Notes under the pieces: model-generated
Databases searched by the model: none
Told to the model about the DNA's origin: nothing
The model's input: only the letters and a program-made list of their open reading frames with translations
Program-made: the position numbers and the translations under genes
In this document: one piece after another, positions 19,243 through 28,832 of the stretch
Layout: each line of letters starts with the position of its first letter
Numbering within the stretch: the stretch's first letter is position 1
Assembly (NCBI RefSeq): GCF_900182725.1
Contig: NZ_FXTO01000012.1
Location: 1 to 64,000, forward strand
Direction: 5' to 3'
Source: Thalassovita litoralis
GTDB lineage: Bacteria; Pseudomonadota; Alphaproteobacteria; Rhodobacterales; Rhodobacteraceae
DNA: 64,000 nt

Positions 19243-19614
19243 ATGCGTTACCTGACCGCACGCAAACGCGCCGAAGGCAAAGGTGCAGCCCATACCGGGA
19301 CTGAACACCACTGGTACATGACCGTCAGCGCTGTTGGGCTGGCGTTCCTGATCCCGGCGTTCGTTTATATTTTCGGTTCTGCCCTTGGCGGCAGCTATGA
19401 GGAAGTGATCGCCACCTTCTCGCGCCCGGTGCCTGCCATCCTGACCGCGATGACGCTGGTTCTGGGGATGCGCCATTTCGCCAAAGGCGCGCAAATGATG
19501 ATCGAAGACTACGCGCAGGGAACGGCCCGCAAGCTGGCCATTATGGTCGTGATCGGCCTGTCCTATGTTTTGATTGCCGTGGGCCTGTTCGCCCTGGCCA
19601 AGATCGCGCTGTAA
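19243..19614 (+). CDS. sdhD: Succinate dehydrogenase hydrophobic anchor subunit
   Basis: A 123-residue three-helix membrane subunit of complex [13 protein letters not shown] precedes the first helix, and [19 protein letters not shown] holds the heme-side histidine and the Asp-Tyr pair near the quinone site seen in SdhD proteins. It starts 11 bp after sdhC with an AGGAGG ribosome binding site. Confidence 0.93.
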   Translation: MRYLTARKRAEGKGAAHTGTEHHWYMTVSAVGLAFLIPAFVYIFGSALGGSYEEVIATFSRPVPAILTAMTLVLGMRHFAKGAQMMIEDYAQGTARKLAIMVVIGLSYVLIAVGLFALAKIAL

Positions 19615-19627
19615 GGAAGTAAGAAAA

Positions 19628-21433
19628 ATGGCAGCTTACGAATACGAAGTTCACGAATACGACGTGGTCGTGGTGGGGGCTGGCGGCGCTGGTCTGCGGG
19701 CAACGCTGGGCATGGCCGAGCAAGGTTTGCGTACCGCGTGCGTGACCAAGGTTTTCCCGACCCGTTCCCACACCGTTGCAGCGCAGGGCGGTATCGCCGC
19801 GTCGCTGTCCAACATGGGGCCGGACAACTGGCAATGGCACATGTTCGACACCGTAAAAGGGTCGGACTGGCTGGGCGACACTGACGCGATGGAATATCTG
19901 GCGCGTGAAGCCCCCAAGGCCGTGTACGAGCTGGAACACTACGGTGTGCCGTTCAGCCGTACCGAAGAAGGCAAGATTTACCAGCGTCCGTTCGGGGGCC
20001 ACACCACCGAATTCGGTGACGGCCCGCCCGTGCAGCGCACCTGCGCCGCGGCTGACCGGACCGGCCACGCCATCCTGCACACGCTGTATGGTCAATCGCT
20101 GAAAAACAACGCCGAATTCTATATCGAATATTTCGCCATTGATCTGGTCATGTCGGATGATGGTCAGTGTCAGGGCGTTGTTTGCTGGAAGTTGGACGAC
20201 GGTACGTTCCATGTCTTCAATGCAAAAATGGTTGTGCTGGCGACCGGCGGGTATGGCCGCGCCTATTTCAGCGCAACGTCGGCACACACCTGCACCGGCG
20301 ACGGTGGCGGCATGGTTGCCCGCGCTGGTCTGGCGTTGCAGGACATGGAATTCGTGCAGTTCCACCCGACCGGGATTTACGGTTCGGGCTGTCTGATCAC
20401 CGAAGGCGCGCGCGGCGAAGGTGGCTACCTGACCAACAGCGAAGGCGAGCGTTTCATGGAGCGCTATGCGCCCCAGTACAAAGACCTTGCCCCGCGTGAC
20501 TATGTGTCCCGTTCGATGACCATGGAAATCCGCGAGGGTCGTGGCGTTGGCGAACATGGCGATCACATTCACCTGAACCTGTCGCACCTGCCGCCCGAAG
20601 CACTGGCCGAACGCCTGCCCGGTATTTCGGAAAGCGCGAAGATTTTTGCCGGTGTCGACGTGACCAAGGAACCGATCCCGGTTCTGCCGACCGTTCACTA
20701 TAACATGGGCGGTATCCCGACAAACTATTGGGGCGAGGTGCTGAACCCGACCGCCGAGAACCCGACCGGCGTCGTTCCGGGCCTGATGGCCGTGGGCGAA
20801 GCTGGCTGTGCCTCGGTTCATGGGGCGAACCGCTTGGGGTCGAACTCTTTGATCGACCTTGTGGTGTTCGGCCGTGCCGCTGCCATTCGCGCCGGTAAGG
20901 TTGTAAACCCCGATGCGCCGAACCCGGTTCTGAACCAGGCGTCGGTGGACAAGGCATTCGATCGTTTCGACAGCCTGCGCAATGCCAAGGGCGGTATCGC
21001 CACCGCAGACCTGCGGCTGGAAATGCAGCGCACGATGCAGGCCGATGCGGCGGTGTTCCGTACCGACAAATCGCTGGCCGAAGGCGTTGAAAAGATGACC
21101 GCCATTGCTGCGAAGCTGGGTGATCTGCATGTGACAGACCGTTCGCTGGTCTGGAACAGCGATCTGATGGAAACGTTGGAACTGACCAACCTGATGCCGA
21201 ACGCGCTGGCCACCATCGTTGGGGCCGAAGCACGCAAGGAAAGCCGTGGCGCACACGCGATGGAGGATCACACCTCGCGCGATGACGAAAACTGGCGGGT
21301 GCATACCGTCAGCCGCGTCGAAGGCAACAAGGTGGACCTGTCCTATCGTCCGGTCATCGTTGACCCGCTGACCACAGAAGCCGAAGGCGGCATCAGCCTG
21401 AAGAAGATCGCGCCGAAAGCGCGGACGTTCTAA
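19628..21433 (+). CDS. sdhA: Succinate dehydrogenase flavoprotein subunit
   Basis: A 601-residue FAD subunit that oxidises succinate to fumarate. The dinucleotide-binding GAGGAGLRA is at 17-25. [15 protein letters not shown] carries His48, the expected site of covalent FAD. The [21 protein letters not shown] segment, the [10 protein letters not shown] motif and the [19 protein letters not shown] motif are all present. It starts 13 bp after sdhD behind AAGGAAGTAAG. It is unusual only in what follows: two sulfotransferase-type genes before sdhB. Confidence 0.97.
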   Translation: MAAYEYEVHEYDVVVVGAGGAGLRATLGMAEQGLRTACVTKVFPTRSHTVAAQGGIAASLSNMGPDNWQWHMFDTVKGSDWLGDTDAMEYLAREAPKAVYELEHYGVPFSRTEEGKIYQRPFGGHTTEFGDGPPVQRTCAAADRTGHAILHTLYGQSLKNNAEFYIEYFAIDLVMSDDGQCQGVVCWKLDDGTFHVFNAKMVVLATGGYGRAYFSATSAHTCTGDGGGMVARAGLALQDMEFVQFHPTGIYGSGCLITEGARGEGGYLTNSEGERFMERYAPQYKDLAPRDYVSRSMTMEIREGRGVGEHGDHIHLNLSHLPPEALAERLPGISESAKIFAGVDVTKEPIPVLPTVHYNMGGIPTNYWGEVLNPTAENPTGVVPGLMAVGEAGCASVHGANRLGSNSLIDLVVFGRAAAIRAGKVVNPDAPNPVLNQASVDKAFDRFDSLRNAKGGIATADLRLEMQRTMQADAAVFRTDKSLAEGVEKMTAIAAKLGDLHVTDRSLVWNSDLMETLELTNLMPNALATIVGAEARKESRGAHAMEDHTSRDDENWRVHTVSRVEGNKVDLSYRPVIVDPLTTEAEGGISLKKIAPKARTF

Positions 21434-21439
21434 GGCATC

Positions 21440-22264
21440 ATGGCGATGGCGTCGGCCATAAGCCCGGCATCTGGCGCAGCTTTTGCGCCGCGGATCATCT
21501 GGCATTTCGGTTTTCAGAAAACCGGAACCACCGCGGTGCAATGGTTGTTGCGCAAGAACCGGGTGCTGCTGGGCGAAAAAATCGCCCTGTTTCCGCGTGG
21601 CCGCTGGACGGCGGCCCTGCGGGAGGCCGCCGCCGTTTTCCTGCGCACCCGGTCCGAGGCGGATAAAACCGCCTTTCAGGACGAGGTGCGCAAGATTGTA
21701 AATACAGTGCGGGACAGTGGCCATAGCTGCGCCATTGTCTCGGACGAAAATGTGCTGGGGTTGAAGCTGCGGGATGAGACGGGGGATATTTTCACCCATG
21801 CCCGCACCATGCTGCCCGTGGTCGAAGACGCCGCTGCCCCGGCCATTTGCGAATTCCATTTTAACACCCGCGATCCCGAAGCGTGGCTGAAAAGCGCCCA
21901 TAACCAAGAGGTCAAGCAGTTGCGCTGCCGTCAGGACTTTGACGAATGGTGCAATGGTGTTGCTTTGCCCGTGGACTGGTCTGCGCTGCACGATACGCTG
22001 TCTGGCCTGACCCAAGGGGCGGTGGTGTTCCGCGACATGAATGCTGACCGCGCGGCGGGGCGGCCCAGTGGGGCTGCACTGCTGGAAACGGCAGGGGTGG
22101 GGCCGGAACTGCTGGCGCAGTTGAAAACGCCGGGTGCGCAGAACGAAAGCCTGTCTGACGCGGCTTTGGCCTTTATGTTGGACATCAACCGCAGCCCGCT
22201 GAAACGCCGCCAGATCGGGGCCGTGCGGGATGTGGTGGTAAAGAATATGGGGCTGTTCAAATGA
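21440..22264 (+). CDS. Sulfotransferase-like P-loop protein
   Basis: A 274-residue cytosolic protein. IIWHFGFQKTGTTAVQWLL (about residues 19-37) is a PAPS-type 5'-phosphosulfate loop (HxGxxKTGTTxxQ), followed further on by SDENVLG, where bacterial sulfotransferase-like proteins bind the 3'-phosphate. The rest is not similar to a family I can name. It starts 6 bp after sdhA and its stop overlaps the next start (ATGA), so it is translated as part of the sdh mRNA. Real sulfotransferase activity is not proven by the loop alone; the acceptor is unknown. Confidence 0.7.
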   Translation: MAMASAISPASGAAFAPRIIWHFGFQKTGTTAVQWLLRKNRVLLGEKIALFPRGRWTAALREAAAVFLRTRSEADKTAFQDEVRKIVNTVRDSGHSCAIVSDENVLGLKLRDETGDIFTHARTMLPVVEDAAAPAICEFHFNTRDPEAWLKSAHNQEVKQLRCRQDFDEWCNGVALPVDWSALHDTLSGLTQGAVVFRDMNADRAAGRPSGAALLETAGVGPELLAQLKTPGAQNESLSDAALAFMLDINRSPLKRRQIGAVRDVVVKNMGLFK

Positions 22265-23064
22265 CCGCCCTTGCCCAGAATATCACCCCCGTGGCACCGC
22301 GTATCCTGTGCGTGGGAACGCATCACAAAACCGGCACGATCTGGATGCAGCAGGTGTTCAAGGCGCTGTCAGCCGCGTTGGACGTGCCGAAGCTGTCGAT
22401 GTGGAAACGCGCAGTCAAACGCCTGCCTGCCGAAGGGCGCGTGCTGGGGACGAACTGGGATTCAGCCTTCCCCACGGAATTGATGGCGCGTGAGGACGTG
22501 CTGTTCCTGCATATCATCCGCGATCCGCGGGATGTGTTACTGTCCGGTGCGCGGTATCACGAAACGGCCCCCGCCTCGAAAGAGGATTGGCTGCACGAAG
22601 CGCGGGATGATTTCGGCGGGCTGACGTATCAGCAAAAACTGCTGTCCATTTCCGACCCGCAGGACCGCCTGCTGTTCGAGATGGACCATAAACACGCCGA
22701 TACCCTGCGCCAGATGCTAAGCTGGAATTACACCCGCCCGGACTGCATCGAATGGCGTTACGAGGATTTGATTGCCGATACGGAATGTCAGATGTTCCGG
22801 GCCGCACTGGTCCGGTTCGGTCTGACCCCGGATCAGGTGGACAAAGGCGTTCGCGCCTTTTGGGACAATTCGCTGTTCGGTGGCATGGCCGATCCGAACA
22901 GCCGAAAAACCGTGGTGGCGGGGCATGTCGCCTCGGGCGCGGCGCGGCAGTGGCCGGGTAAGTTGCCAGTGGCTGTGGCGCGCGCCTATCTGGATCGCTT
23001 CGGCGATGACCTTATCACCCTTGGATACGAAAAAGACAGGAACTGGCTGGACAGGCTGCACTAA
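22261..23064 (+). CDS. Sulfotransferase domain protein
   Basis: A 267-residue protein. CVGTHHKTGTIWMQQVFKA is the 5'-phosphosulfate loop and VLFLHIIRDPRDVLLSGARYH the 3'-phosphate motif with RDPRD and the downstream serine, both standard for PAPS-dependent sulfotransferases. WRYEDLIAD and the C-terminal WPGKLP are also typical. It overlaps the preceding gene by 4 bp and is followed 33 bp later by sdhB. The acceptor may be a surface glycan or small metabolite; the sequence does not say. Confidence 0.85.
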   Translation: MTALAQNITPVAPRILCVGTHHKTGTIWMQQVFKALSAALDVPKLSMWKRAVKRLPAEGRVLGTNWDSAFPTELMAREDVLFLHIIRDPRDVLLSGARYHETAPASKEDWLHEARDDFGGLTYQQKLLSISDPQDRLLFEMDHKHADTLRQMLSWNYTRPDCIEWRYEDLIADTECQMFRAALVRFGLTPDQVDKGVRAFWDNSLFGGMADPNSRKTVVAGHVASGAARQWPGKLPVAVARAYLDRFGDDLITLGYEKDRNWLDRLH

Positions 23065-23097
23065 GCTCCGGCACCATACCGATCGAAAGGTAAGACA

Positions 23098-23877
23098 ATG
23101 GTACAATTCACCCTACCGAAAAATTCCAAGATCAAGACCGGCAAGACGTGGCCCAAGCCGGAAGGCGCGACCAACGTGCGCAAATTCCAGATCTATCGCT
23201 GGAGCCCGGACGAAAACGAAAACCCGCGTGTCGATACCTATTTCGTGGATATGGACAAATGCGGGCCGATGGTTCTGGACGCGCTGATCAAGATCAAGAA
23301 CGAGATCGACCCCACCCTGACCTTCCGCCGGTCCTGCCGCGAAGGGATTTGTGGGTCTTGCGCGATGAACATCGACGGGATCAACACGCTGGCCTGTATC
23401 TATGGCATGGATGAAATCAAGGGCGATGTGAAAATCTATCCGCTGCCCCACATGCCGGTGGTCAAAGACCTGATCCCCGACCTGACCCATTTCTATGCGC
23501 AGCACGCCAGCATCATGCCGTGGCTGGAAACCAAAACCAACCGCCCCGCGAAAGAGTGGAAGCAGTCGATCGAGGATCGTAAGAAACTGGACGGTCTGTA
23601 TGAATGCGTGATGTGCGCGTCTTGCTCGACCTCGTGCCCCAGCTATTGGTGGAACGGTGATCGGTATCTTGGCCCGGCCGCGCTGCTGCATGCCTATCGC
23701 TGGATCATCGACAGCCGTGATGAAGCCACGGGCGAACGTTTGGACAATCTGGAAGACCCGTTCAAACTGTATCGTTGCCACACAATCATGAACTGCGCCA
23801 AAACCTGCCCCAAAGGGTTGAACCCGGCCAAGGCGATTGCAGAAATCAAGCGGATGATGATCAACCGCGCGGTTTGA
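23098..23877 (+). CDS. sdhB: Succinate dehydrogenase iron-sulfur subunit
   Basis: A 259-residue subunit carrying three clusters. [15 protein letters not shown] binds the 2Fe-2S cluster. [16 protein letters not shown] and [21 protein letters not shown] bind the 4Fe-4S and 3Fe-4S clusters. Electrons pass from SdhA FAD to quinone. GAAAGGTAAG precedes the ATG. It is the last gene of the operon, ended by the terminator at 23898-23924. Confidence 0.97.
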   Translation: MVQFTLPKNSKIKTGKTWPKPEGATNVRKFQIYRWSPDENENPRVDTYFVDMDKCGPMVLDALIKIKNEIDPTLTFRRSCREGICGSCAMNIDGINTLACIYGMDEIKGDVKIYPLPHMPVVKDLIPDLTHFYAQHASIMPWLETKTNRPAKEWKQSIEDRKKLDGLYECVMCASCSTSCPSYWWNGDRYLGPAALLHAYRWIIDSRDEATGERLDNLEDPFKLYRCHTIMNCAKTCPKGLNPAKAIAEIKRMMINRAV

Positions 23878-23897
23878 TCTGCCGATACAGATGGTTC

Positions 23898-23924
23898 AAA
23901 GGCCCGCCTGATTGGCGGGCCTTT
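23898..23924 (+). terminator. Terminator of the sdh operon
   Basis: AAAGGCCCGCC (23898-23908) and GGCGGGCCTTT (23914-23924) form a perfect 11-bp stem with a 5-nt loop, followed by TCC. It lies 20 bp after the sdhB stop. Confidence 0.88.
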
Positions 23925-24052
23925 TCCATGTTGACCTTGGGAAAATCTGCATATGCTGCATGGCAGCATTTCCGGTTTAGCAGATGTTATTCCAGTGAAA
24001 TCGCCTATGTTGGCGTCACGGGAGGACGATCAGATAACCGCAAAGGCGCATC

Positions 24053-24199
24053 ATGTCCCAACCGCATAAAACCCCCGTTCAGACCGCTGCTTTGGCCGCT
24101 TTGGAACAGGCATATGCCTATTACACACCCGCGCCGTATGTTGCCGCTGTCACAGAAGATGTAGCACCGGACTATTACGAATACGCCAAAGCCGCCTGA
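24053..24199 (+). CDS. Small 48-residue protein, function unknown
   Basis: The frame starts MSQPHKTPVQTAALAALEQ, continues AYAYYTPAPYVAAVTED and ends YYEYAKAA. It is rich in Ala, Tyr and Pro, has no membrane segment, and its codon use (strong C/G at third positions) matches the neighbouring genes. A weak AAAGG lies upstream. No known domain is recognised. It stands between the sdh terminator and another small gene. Confidence 0.6.
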   Translation: MSQPHKTPVQTAALAALEQAYAYYTPAPYVAAVTEDVAPDYYEYAKAA

Positions 24200-24278
24200 T
24201 TGGGCGCACGAAGGATATTGGTTGCTGGCATCTGGCGCAGGGGTTTGACAATGGTGTTCCCTGCGCCCAGAAAAGGGA

Positions 24279-24491
24279 ATGTTGTTCCCCGTAGGTCTGC
24301 TTATCGCTTTTATCTTGGTGATGTTGCTTAGCAACCGGAAGACGCGGCATTGTCGCTGGCGGGCCAATCGTCGTGCTGATTTGGATGGGCGTGCGGCTTT
24401 TTATTGTGTGACCTGTGGGGTTGAAGCTTTTACCACGGATGGCAAGCCCCCGCGGCAATGCCATGTTGAAACGCCACCGCCAACGCTTTGA
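24279..24491 (+). CDS. Small membrane protein with CxxC pair
   Basis: A 70-residue protein with an N-terminal membrane helix (MLFPVGLLIAFILVMLL) followed by a basic stretch (CRWRANRRADLDG) and a soluble tail containing YCVTCGVEAF and a further Cys-His (QCHVE). The Cys pattern could bind a metal. The basic residues after the helix suggest the tail is cytoplasmic. It lies 7 bp before the DUF1989 gene and may be co-transcribed with it. No family is recognised. Confidence 0.6.
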   Translation: MLFPVGLLIAFILVMLLSNRKTRHCRWRANRRADLDGRAAFYCVTCGVEAFTTDGKPPRQCHVETPPPTL

Positions 24492-24498
24492 GGTCACC

Positions 24499-25341
24499 AT
24501 GACACAACCCGCCGATGCCGATGCCCGCCGCGCTGTTCCGCCGGTGATCTGCTATCCCAATGAAACGCTGCCAGTGCCACCGCTGGACCTGTATCGCGCC
24601 GCCCGTGAAACGGCTGTGAAGGTGGACGAGGTTTTCGCCGCCCCGCGCGAAGCGGCGACGTTCCGGGTGCCTGCCGGGCATTTTTTCCGCATTTCGTCGA
24701 TCGAGGGGCCACAGGTGGGGGATCTGAACCTGTGGAATGCCGATGATCTGTCCGAACGGTTTTATTCCGGGAAATCGCGGGCGCTGCATGGAACGCATCT
24801 GACAACAGGGCAAAGGATGTGGTCCAGTTTCCCCTATTTGCGCCCGATGGCAACGATTGTTGACGATACACTGGGCTGGTACGGGATCGACGCGTTTGGT
24901 GGATCAGTGCATGACGTGATCGGAACGCGCTGCGATCCCTATACCCATAATCTGTTGGCGGGCGGGCAATATCACCATTGCTGTCATTCAAACCTGACGC
25001 GGGCGCTGGCAGATGCAACGGGCATGACATTGGCCGAGGCAGAACCCCATGTGCATGACGTGCTGAACGTGTTCATGTGTACCGGCTTTACCCGTGACAC
25101 CGGGCAGTATTTCATGAAGGCCAGCCCGGTACGCCCCGGCGACTATCTGGAGTTTTTTGCGGAAATCAACCTGCTGGGGGCGTTGTCGGCCTGTCCGGGT
25201 GGGGATTGCTCGTCCGAGCATTCATCGGACACCGCAGCATGTTATCCGCTGCTGATCGAAGTGTTCGCGCCCGGCCAAGATGTCCTGAACGGGTGGAGCA
25301 GCCCGCCAATCAACGGCTATGACCGCAGCCACGGACGGTAA
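24499..25341 (+). CDS. DUF1989 (urea carboxylase-associated family) protein
   Basis: A 280-residue cytosolic protein. The family pattern is clear: FRVPAGHFFRISSIEGPQVGDLNLWNADD, then ERFYSGKSRALHGTHLTTG, HHCCHSNLTRAL and FMKASPVRPGDYLEFFAE. DUF1989 proteins accompany urea carboxylase and guanidine-degradation genes, but none is nearby here. The ATG at 24499 follows GAGGTCACC; a longer upstream reading overlaps the small membrane gene and is rejected. The substrate is unknown. Confidence 0.85.
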   Translation: MTQPADADARRAVPPVICYPNETLPVPPLDLYRAARETAVKVDEVFAAPREAATFRVPAGHFFRISSIEGPQVGDLNLWNADDLSERFYSGKSRALHGTHLTTGQRMWSSFPYLRPMATIVDDTLGWYGIDAFGGSVHDVIGTRCDPYTHNLLAGGQYHHCCHSNLTRALADATGMTLAEAEPHVHDVLNVFMCTGFTRDTGQYFMKASPVRPGDYLEFFAEINLLGALSACPGGDCSSEHSSDTAACYPLLIEVFAPGQDVLNGWSSPPINGYDRSHGR

Positions 25342-25347
25342 AGGCAG

Positions 25348-25371
25348 GAGCGCCCGATTGGGCGCTCTTTT
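25348..25371. terminator. Bidirectional terminator between the DUF1989 gene and deoD
   Basis: GAGCGCCC (25348-25355) and GGGCGCTC (25360-25367) form an 8-bp stem with a GATT loop, followed by TTTTTTATT on the plus strand. Confidence 0.85.
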
Positions 25372-26079
25372 TTATTCGGCAAAGGCGGCTTCCAGCGCGA
25401 TTTCCACCATATCGCCAAAGGATCGTTCGCGGTCCGCGCTGGGTAGGGCCGCGCCAGTCAGAAGATGGTCGGACACCGTCAGAACCGCCAAGGCCCGGAC
25501 ACCATAACGCGCGGCCAGATTGTACAGTTCGGCGGCCTCCATCTCGACCCCCAGAATGCCGTGGCGCGTCATTTGTTCGTTCAGATCGGGGCGTTCGTCA
25601 TAGAACACATCGGCGGAATAAATGCCGCCGACATGGGTTGGAACGCCTTTGGCCTCTGCCGCGTTCACGGCGGCCCGCAGCAGGGACCAGTCTGCACAAG
25701 GGGCAAAGTTCAGTTCCTTGAAAATCCCGCTGGACGGTGTCGACAGGGCCGAGGCGGTCATTGCGATAATGACATCGCGGACCTGAACCTTTTCCTGCAT
25801 TCCGCCACAGGAACCGATACGGATCAGCGTTTTGGCCCCATAATCACGGATCAGTTCATTCGCATAGATAGACAGCGATGGCATCCCCATGCCTGATCCG
25901 TGAATGGTAACTGGGTGGCCGTTCCATATGCCAGTATATCCCAGCATCCCCCTGACGTCGTTGACCAATTTGGCGTTTTCCAGAAAGGTTTCAGCCGCCC
26001 ATCTGGCGCGATAGGGATCACCGGGCATCAGGACGGTTTCGGCAATTTCACCGGGCTTTGCACCGATATGGATGGTCAT
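25372..26079 (-). CDS. deoD: DeoD-type purine nucleoside phosphorylase
   Basis: A 235-residue enzyme that cleaves purine nucleosides with phosphate in salvage. The opening [22 protein letters not shown] carries the phosphate-binding GDP motif. [26 protein letters not shown] and [13 protein letters not shown] (nucleoside-binding Met-Glu) follow in order. VSDHLLTG near 204 holds the catalytic Asp. The length fits the hexameric DeoD type. It appears monocistronic. Confidence 0.95.
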   Translation of the reverse strand: MTIHIGAKPGEIAETVLMPGDPYRARWAAETFLENAKLVNDVRGMLGYTGIWNGHPVTIHGSGMGMPSLSIYANELIRDYGAKTLIRIGSCGGMQEKVQVRDVIIAMTASALSTPSSGIFKELNFAPCADWSLLRAAVNAAEAKGVPTHVGGIYSADVFYDERPDLNEQMTRHGILGVEMEAAELYNLAARYGVRALAVLTVSDHLLTGAALPSADRERSFGDMVEIALEAAFAE

Positions 26080-26161
26080 TTCTGAAACTCCTGCGGAAAA
26101 ACAAAACGCGAACGATTTGTTAAGGGGGGGGGGCCTATGGTCAGGGACGAAGCAGCGGCGC

Positions 26162-26602
26162 TTAGCGTTGATATTTGATGAAAGGGGTCACATGGGCAAT
26201 CCGGTCATACAACTGGCGCGCTGTGGTGTTGAAATCCTGCGTCAGCCAATACACGGTTGGCGTGCCATTGGCATCTGCTGTTTCATATACTTTTTCAATC
26301 AGGGCACGGCCAATGCCCTGCCCGCGCACAGTGGGGTCCGCGAACAGATCTTGCAGGTACACTACGTCTTCGACCCGCCAGTTATGCGGATGGATGATGT
26401 AATGCACCAAGCCCACGGCCCGCCCGTCCAGTACGGCCAGAAACGCATTCTGGTTCGGGTGATCGGCAGAAAGCAGGCGGGCGAAGGTGGTTTGATACAC
26501 GTCTTCGGGGACTGTGGTTTCGTAAAATTCCAGATAACCCGTCCAAAGGCGGCGCCATTCGGCTTCGTCGGCTTGGGTCAGGGGGCGGATGTCCAATGTC
26601 AT
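26162..26602 (-). CDS. GNAT family N-acetyltransferase
   Basis: A 146-residue acetyl-CoA-dependent acetyltransferase. [21 protein letters not shown] holds the acetyl-CoA pyrophosphate loop ([10 protein letters not shown]). The start [20 protein letters not shown] at 26602 is the usual GNAT opening; a longer reading adds 21 residues without support. The pattern resembles diamine or small-molecule acetyltransferases, but the substrate is not predictable. Confidence 0.88.
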   Translation of the reverse strand: MTLDIRPLTQADEAEWRRLWTGYLEFYETTVPEDVYQTTFARLLSADHPNQNAFLAVLDGRAVGLVHYIIHPHNWRVEDVVYLQDLFADPTVRGQGIGRALIEKVYETADANGTPTVYWLTQDFNTTARQLYDRIAHVTPFIKYQR

Positions 26603-26712
26603 GGCGGCGTCCTTTGGTGTGACAATGGCACCAGAATGTAGAACCGCCCGCAGTTTCGCAACCACGGGCGGCCTGTTTGGATCGGGAAATTTGCGACGAT
26701 GCGCAGGCTGGA

Positions 26713-28680
26713 TTATTCTGCCGCCACCTGTTGCGGATCGACCAGGGTCACGATGTCCATCATGATCGTGTTCAGTTCAAAGTCCTTGGGCGTGTAGACC
26801 TTGGCCACCCCCATCGCCAACAGGCGCTTGGCATCCTCATCAGGGATAATGCCGCCGACGATCACCGGGATATGCCCCAGATCGGCAGCCCGCATCCGGT
26901 TCATCATGTCTTCGACCAGCGGAATATGGGAACCGGACAGGATCGACAGACCGACGACATGCGCATCATCCGCTTGCGCTGCTTTCACCAATTCCTCGGG
27001 GGTCAGGCGGATACCTTCATAGGAAATGTCCATGCCGCAATCGCGGGCGCGGAAGGCAATTTGTTCGGCCCCGTTGGAGTGCCCGTCCAGACCGGGTTTC
27101 CCAACCAGAAACTTCATGCGGCGGCCCAGACGGTCGCTGACGGCATCCACGGCGGTGCGGATGTCTTCCAGACCTTCGGTTTTGTTGGAAACGGATTTGG
27201 ATACGCCGGTGGGGCCACGGTATTCGCCGTGAACGGTGCGCATCTGCGCGGCCCATTCGCCGGTGGTCACGCCAGCCTTGGCGCATTGGATGGACGCGGG
27301 CATGACGTTTTCACCCTTTTGAGAGGCGTCGCGCAGCGCCGCCAGCGCCGCATCCACGGCAGCCTGATCCCGTTCGGCCCGCCATGCGGACAGGCGGGCG
27401 ATCTGATCCGCCTCGACCGCCGGATCGACCACCATGATGCCACCATCGCCCGCTGTCAGCGGCGAGGCCTCGCCTTCGACCCATTTGTTCACGCCAACCA
27501 CGATGGTTTCGTTCTTTTCGATCTTGTTCAGGCGTTCGGCGTTGGAATCCACCAGCCGCGATTTCATATATTCGATGGACGCCACAGCGCCCCCCATCGA
27601 ATCCAGATTGGCCAATTCGTGCCGCGCCCCGTCTTTCAGGGCTTCGACCTTGCGATCCACGGCGGGGTTGCCATCGAACAGGTCTTCGTATTCCAGAAGA
27701 TCGGTTTCATAGGCCATGATTTGCTGCATCCGCAAAGACCACTGTTGGTCCCACGGGCGGGGTAGGCCCAGGGCTTCGTTCCATGCGGGCAACTGCACGG
27801 CACGGGCGCGCGCCTTTTTGGACAGGGTAACCGCCAGCATTTCAATCAGGATACGGTAAACGTTGTTTTCCGGCTGTTGTTCGGTCAGCCCCAACGAATT
27901 CACCTGCACCCCATACCGGAAACGGCGGAATTTGGCGTCTTCGATCCCGTACCGATCCCGCAGGATTTCATCCCACAGGTCCACAAATGCACGCATTTTG
28001 CACATTTCGGTGACGAAACGGATACCCGCATTCACAAAGAACGAAATGCGGCCACATAGGGCGGGGAAATCTTCGGCGGGGACGCGGGGTTTCAGTTCGT
28101 CCAGAACGGCGATGCCGGTGGCCAATGCAAAGGCAAGTTCCTGTTCCGGTGTCGCGCCTGCCTCTTGCAGGTGATAGGAACACACGTTCATCGGGTTCCA
28201 TTTCGGGACGTTGGTATAGCAATATTCAGCCACGTCCGCGATCATCTTCAGCGATGGTTTCGGCGGGCAGATATAGGTGCCGCGCGACAGGTATTCCTTG
28301 ATCAGGTCATTTTGCACCGTGCCTTGCAGTTTGGACACGTCGGCGCCCTGTTCTTCGGCCACGGCGATATATAGCGACAGCAACCAAGGTGCGGTCGCGT
28401 TGATCGTCATCGAGGTGTTCATCTGTTCCAGCGGAATCTGATCAAACAGGGCGCGCATGTCGCCCAGATGGCTGACCGGCACGCCGACCTTGCCCACCTC
28501 GCCCCGCGCCAGAACGTGATCCGAGTCATAGCCGGTCTGGGTGGGTAGATCGAAGGCCACGGACAGGCCGGTTTGGCCTTTGGACAGGTTGCTTCGGTAC
28601 AGCGCGTTCGAGGCTTGGGCGGTCGAATGGCCCGCATAGGTGCGGAACAGCCAGGGGCGATCTTTTTGCATTTCGGTCAT
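26713..28680 (-). CDS. ecm: (2R)-ethylmalonyl-CoA mutase
   Basis: A 655-residue B12-dependent mutase that converts ethylmalonyl-CoA to methylsuccinyl-CoA in the ethylmalonyl-CoA pathway. The substrate-barrel domain includes RTYAGHSTAQASNALYRSNL and VAFDLPTQTGYDSD. The C-terminal cobalamin domain has GKPGLDGHSNGAEQIA (the DxHxxG lower ligand), LSILSGSH and the following GG. The shorter single-chain form and the N-terminal DRPWLFRTYAGH pattern separate it from methylmalonyl-CoA mutase. The ATG at 28680 starts MTEMQKDRPW. ccr, the preceding pathway enzyme, lies 1.6 kb away. Confidence 0.92.
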   Translation of the reverse strand: MTEMQKDRPWLFRTYAGHSTAQASNALYRSNLSKGQTGLSVAFDLPTQTGYDSDHVLARGEVGKVGVPVSHLGDMRALFDQIPLEQMNTSMTINATAPWLLSLYIAVAEEQGADVSKLQGTVQNDLIKEYLSRGTYICPPKPSLKMIADVAEYCYTNVPKWNPMNVCSYHLQEAGATPEQELAFALATGIAVLDELKPRVPAEDFPALCGRISFFVNAGIRFVTEMCKMRAFVDLWDEILRDRYGIEDAKFRRFRYGVQVNSLGLTEQQPENNVYRILIEMLAVTLSKKARARAVQLPAWNEALGLPRPWDQQWSLRMQQIMAYETDLLEYEDLFDGNPAVDRKVEALKDGARHELANLDSMGGAVASIEYMKSRLVDSNAERLNKIEKNETIVVGVNKWVEGEASPLTAGDGGIMVVDPAVEADQIARLSAWRAERDQAAVDAALAALRDASQKGENVMPASIQCAKAGVTTGEWAAQMRTVHGEYRGPTGVSKSVSNKTEGLEDIRTAVDAVSDRLGRRMKFLVGKPGLDGHSNGAEQIAFRARDCGMDISYEGIRLTPEELVKAAQADDAHVVGLSILSGSHIPLVEDMMNRMRAADLGHIPVIVGGIIPDEDAKRLLAMGVAKVYTPKDFELNTIMMDIVTLVDPQQVAAE

Positions 28681-28705
28681 GGCGGCCTCGTGAATCATGG
28701 TGGGG

Positions 28706-28718
28706 CAATAATATTGCG
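28706..28718. promoter_or_regulatory. Inverted repeat upstream of ecm
   Basis: GCAATAATATTGC is an inverted repeat (GCAAT/ATTGC with a 3-bp centre) about 26-38 bp before the ecm start codon, in the divergent ecm/plsB-like intergenic region. Its position fits an operator or a promoter element. Confidence 0.35.
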
Positions 28719-28832
28719 TTCGGGGTTTGATACTTGGAATTTTATGCCTCTGTCAATTCGCCGCGTTGCGGCATTGTAGAAACGCTGCGGCGCAGATTTA
28801 CAGAAGTGGCGAAACCGGGGCAGGATGCCCGA

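Noticed and set aside
19541-22015. 824-codon open frame on the minus strand opposite sdhA
   Set aside because: It lies fully antisense to sdhA and the first sulfotransferase-like gene, with no domain or ribosome binding site.
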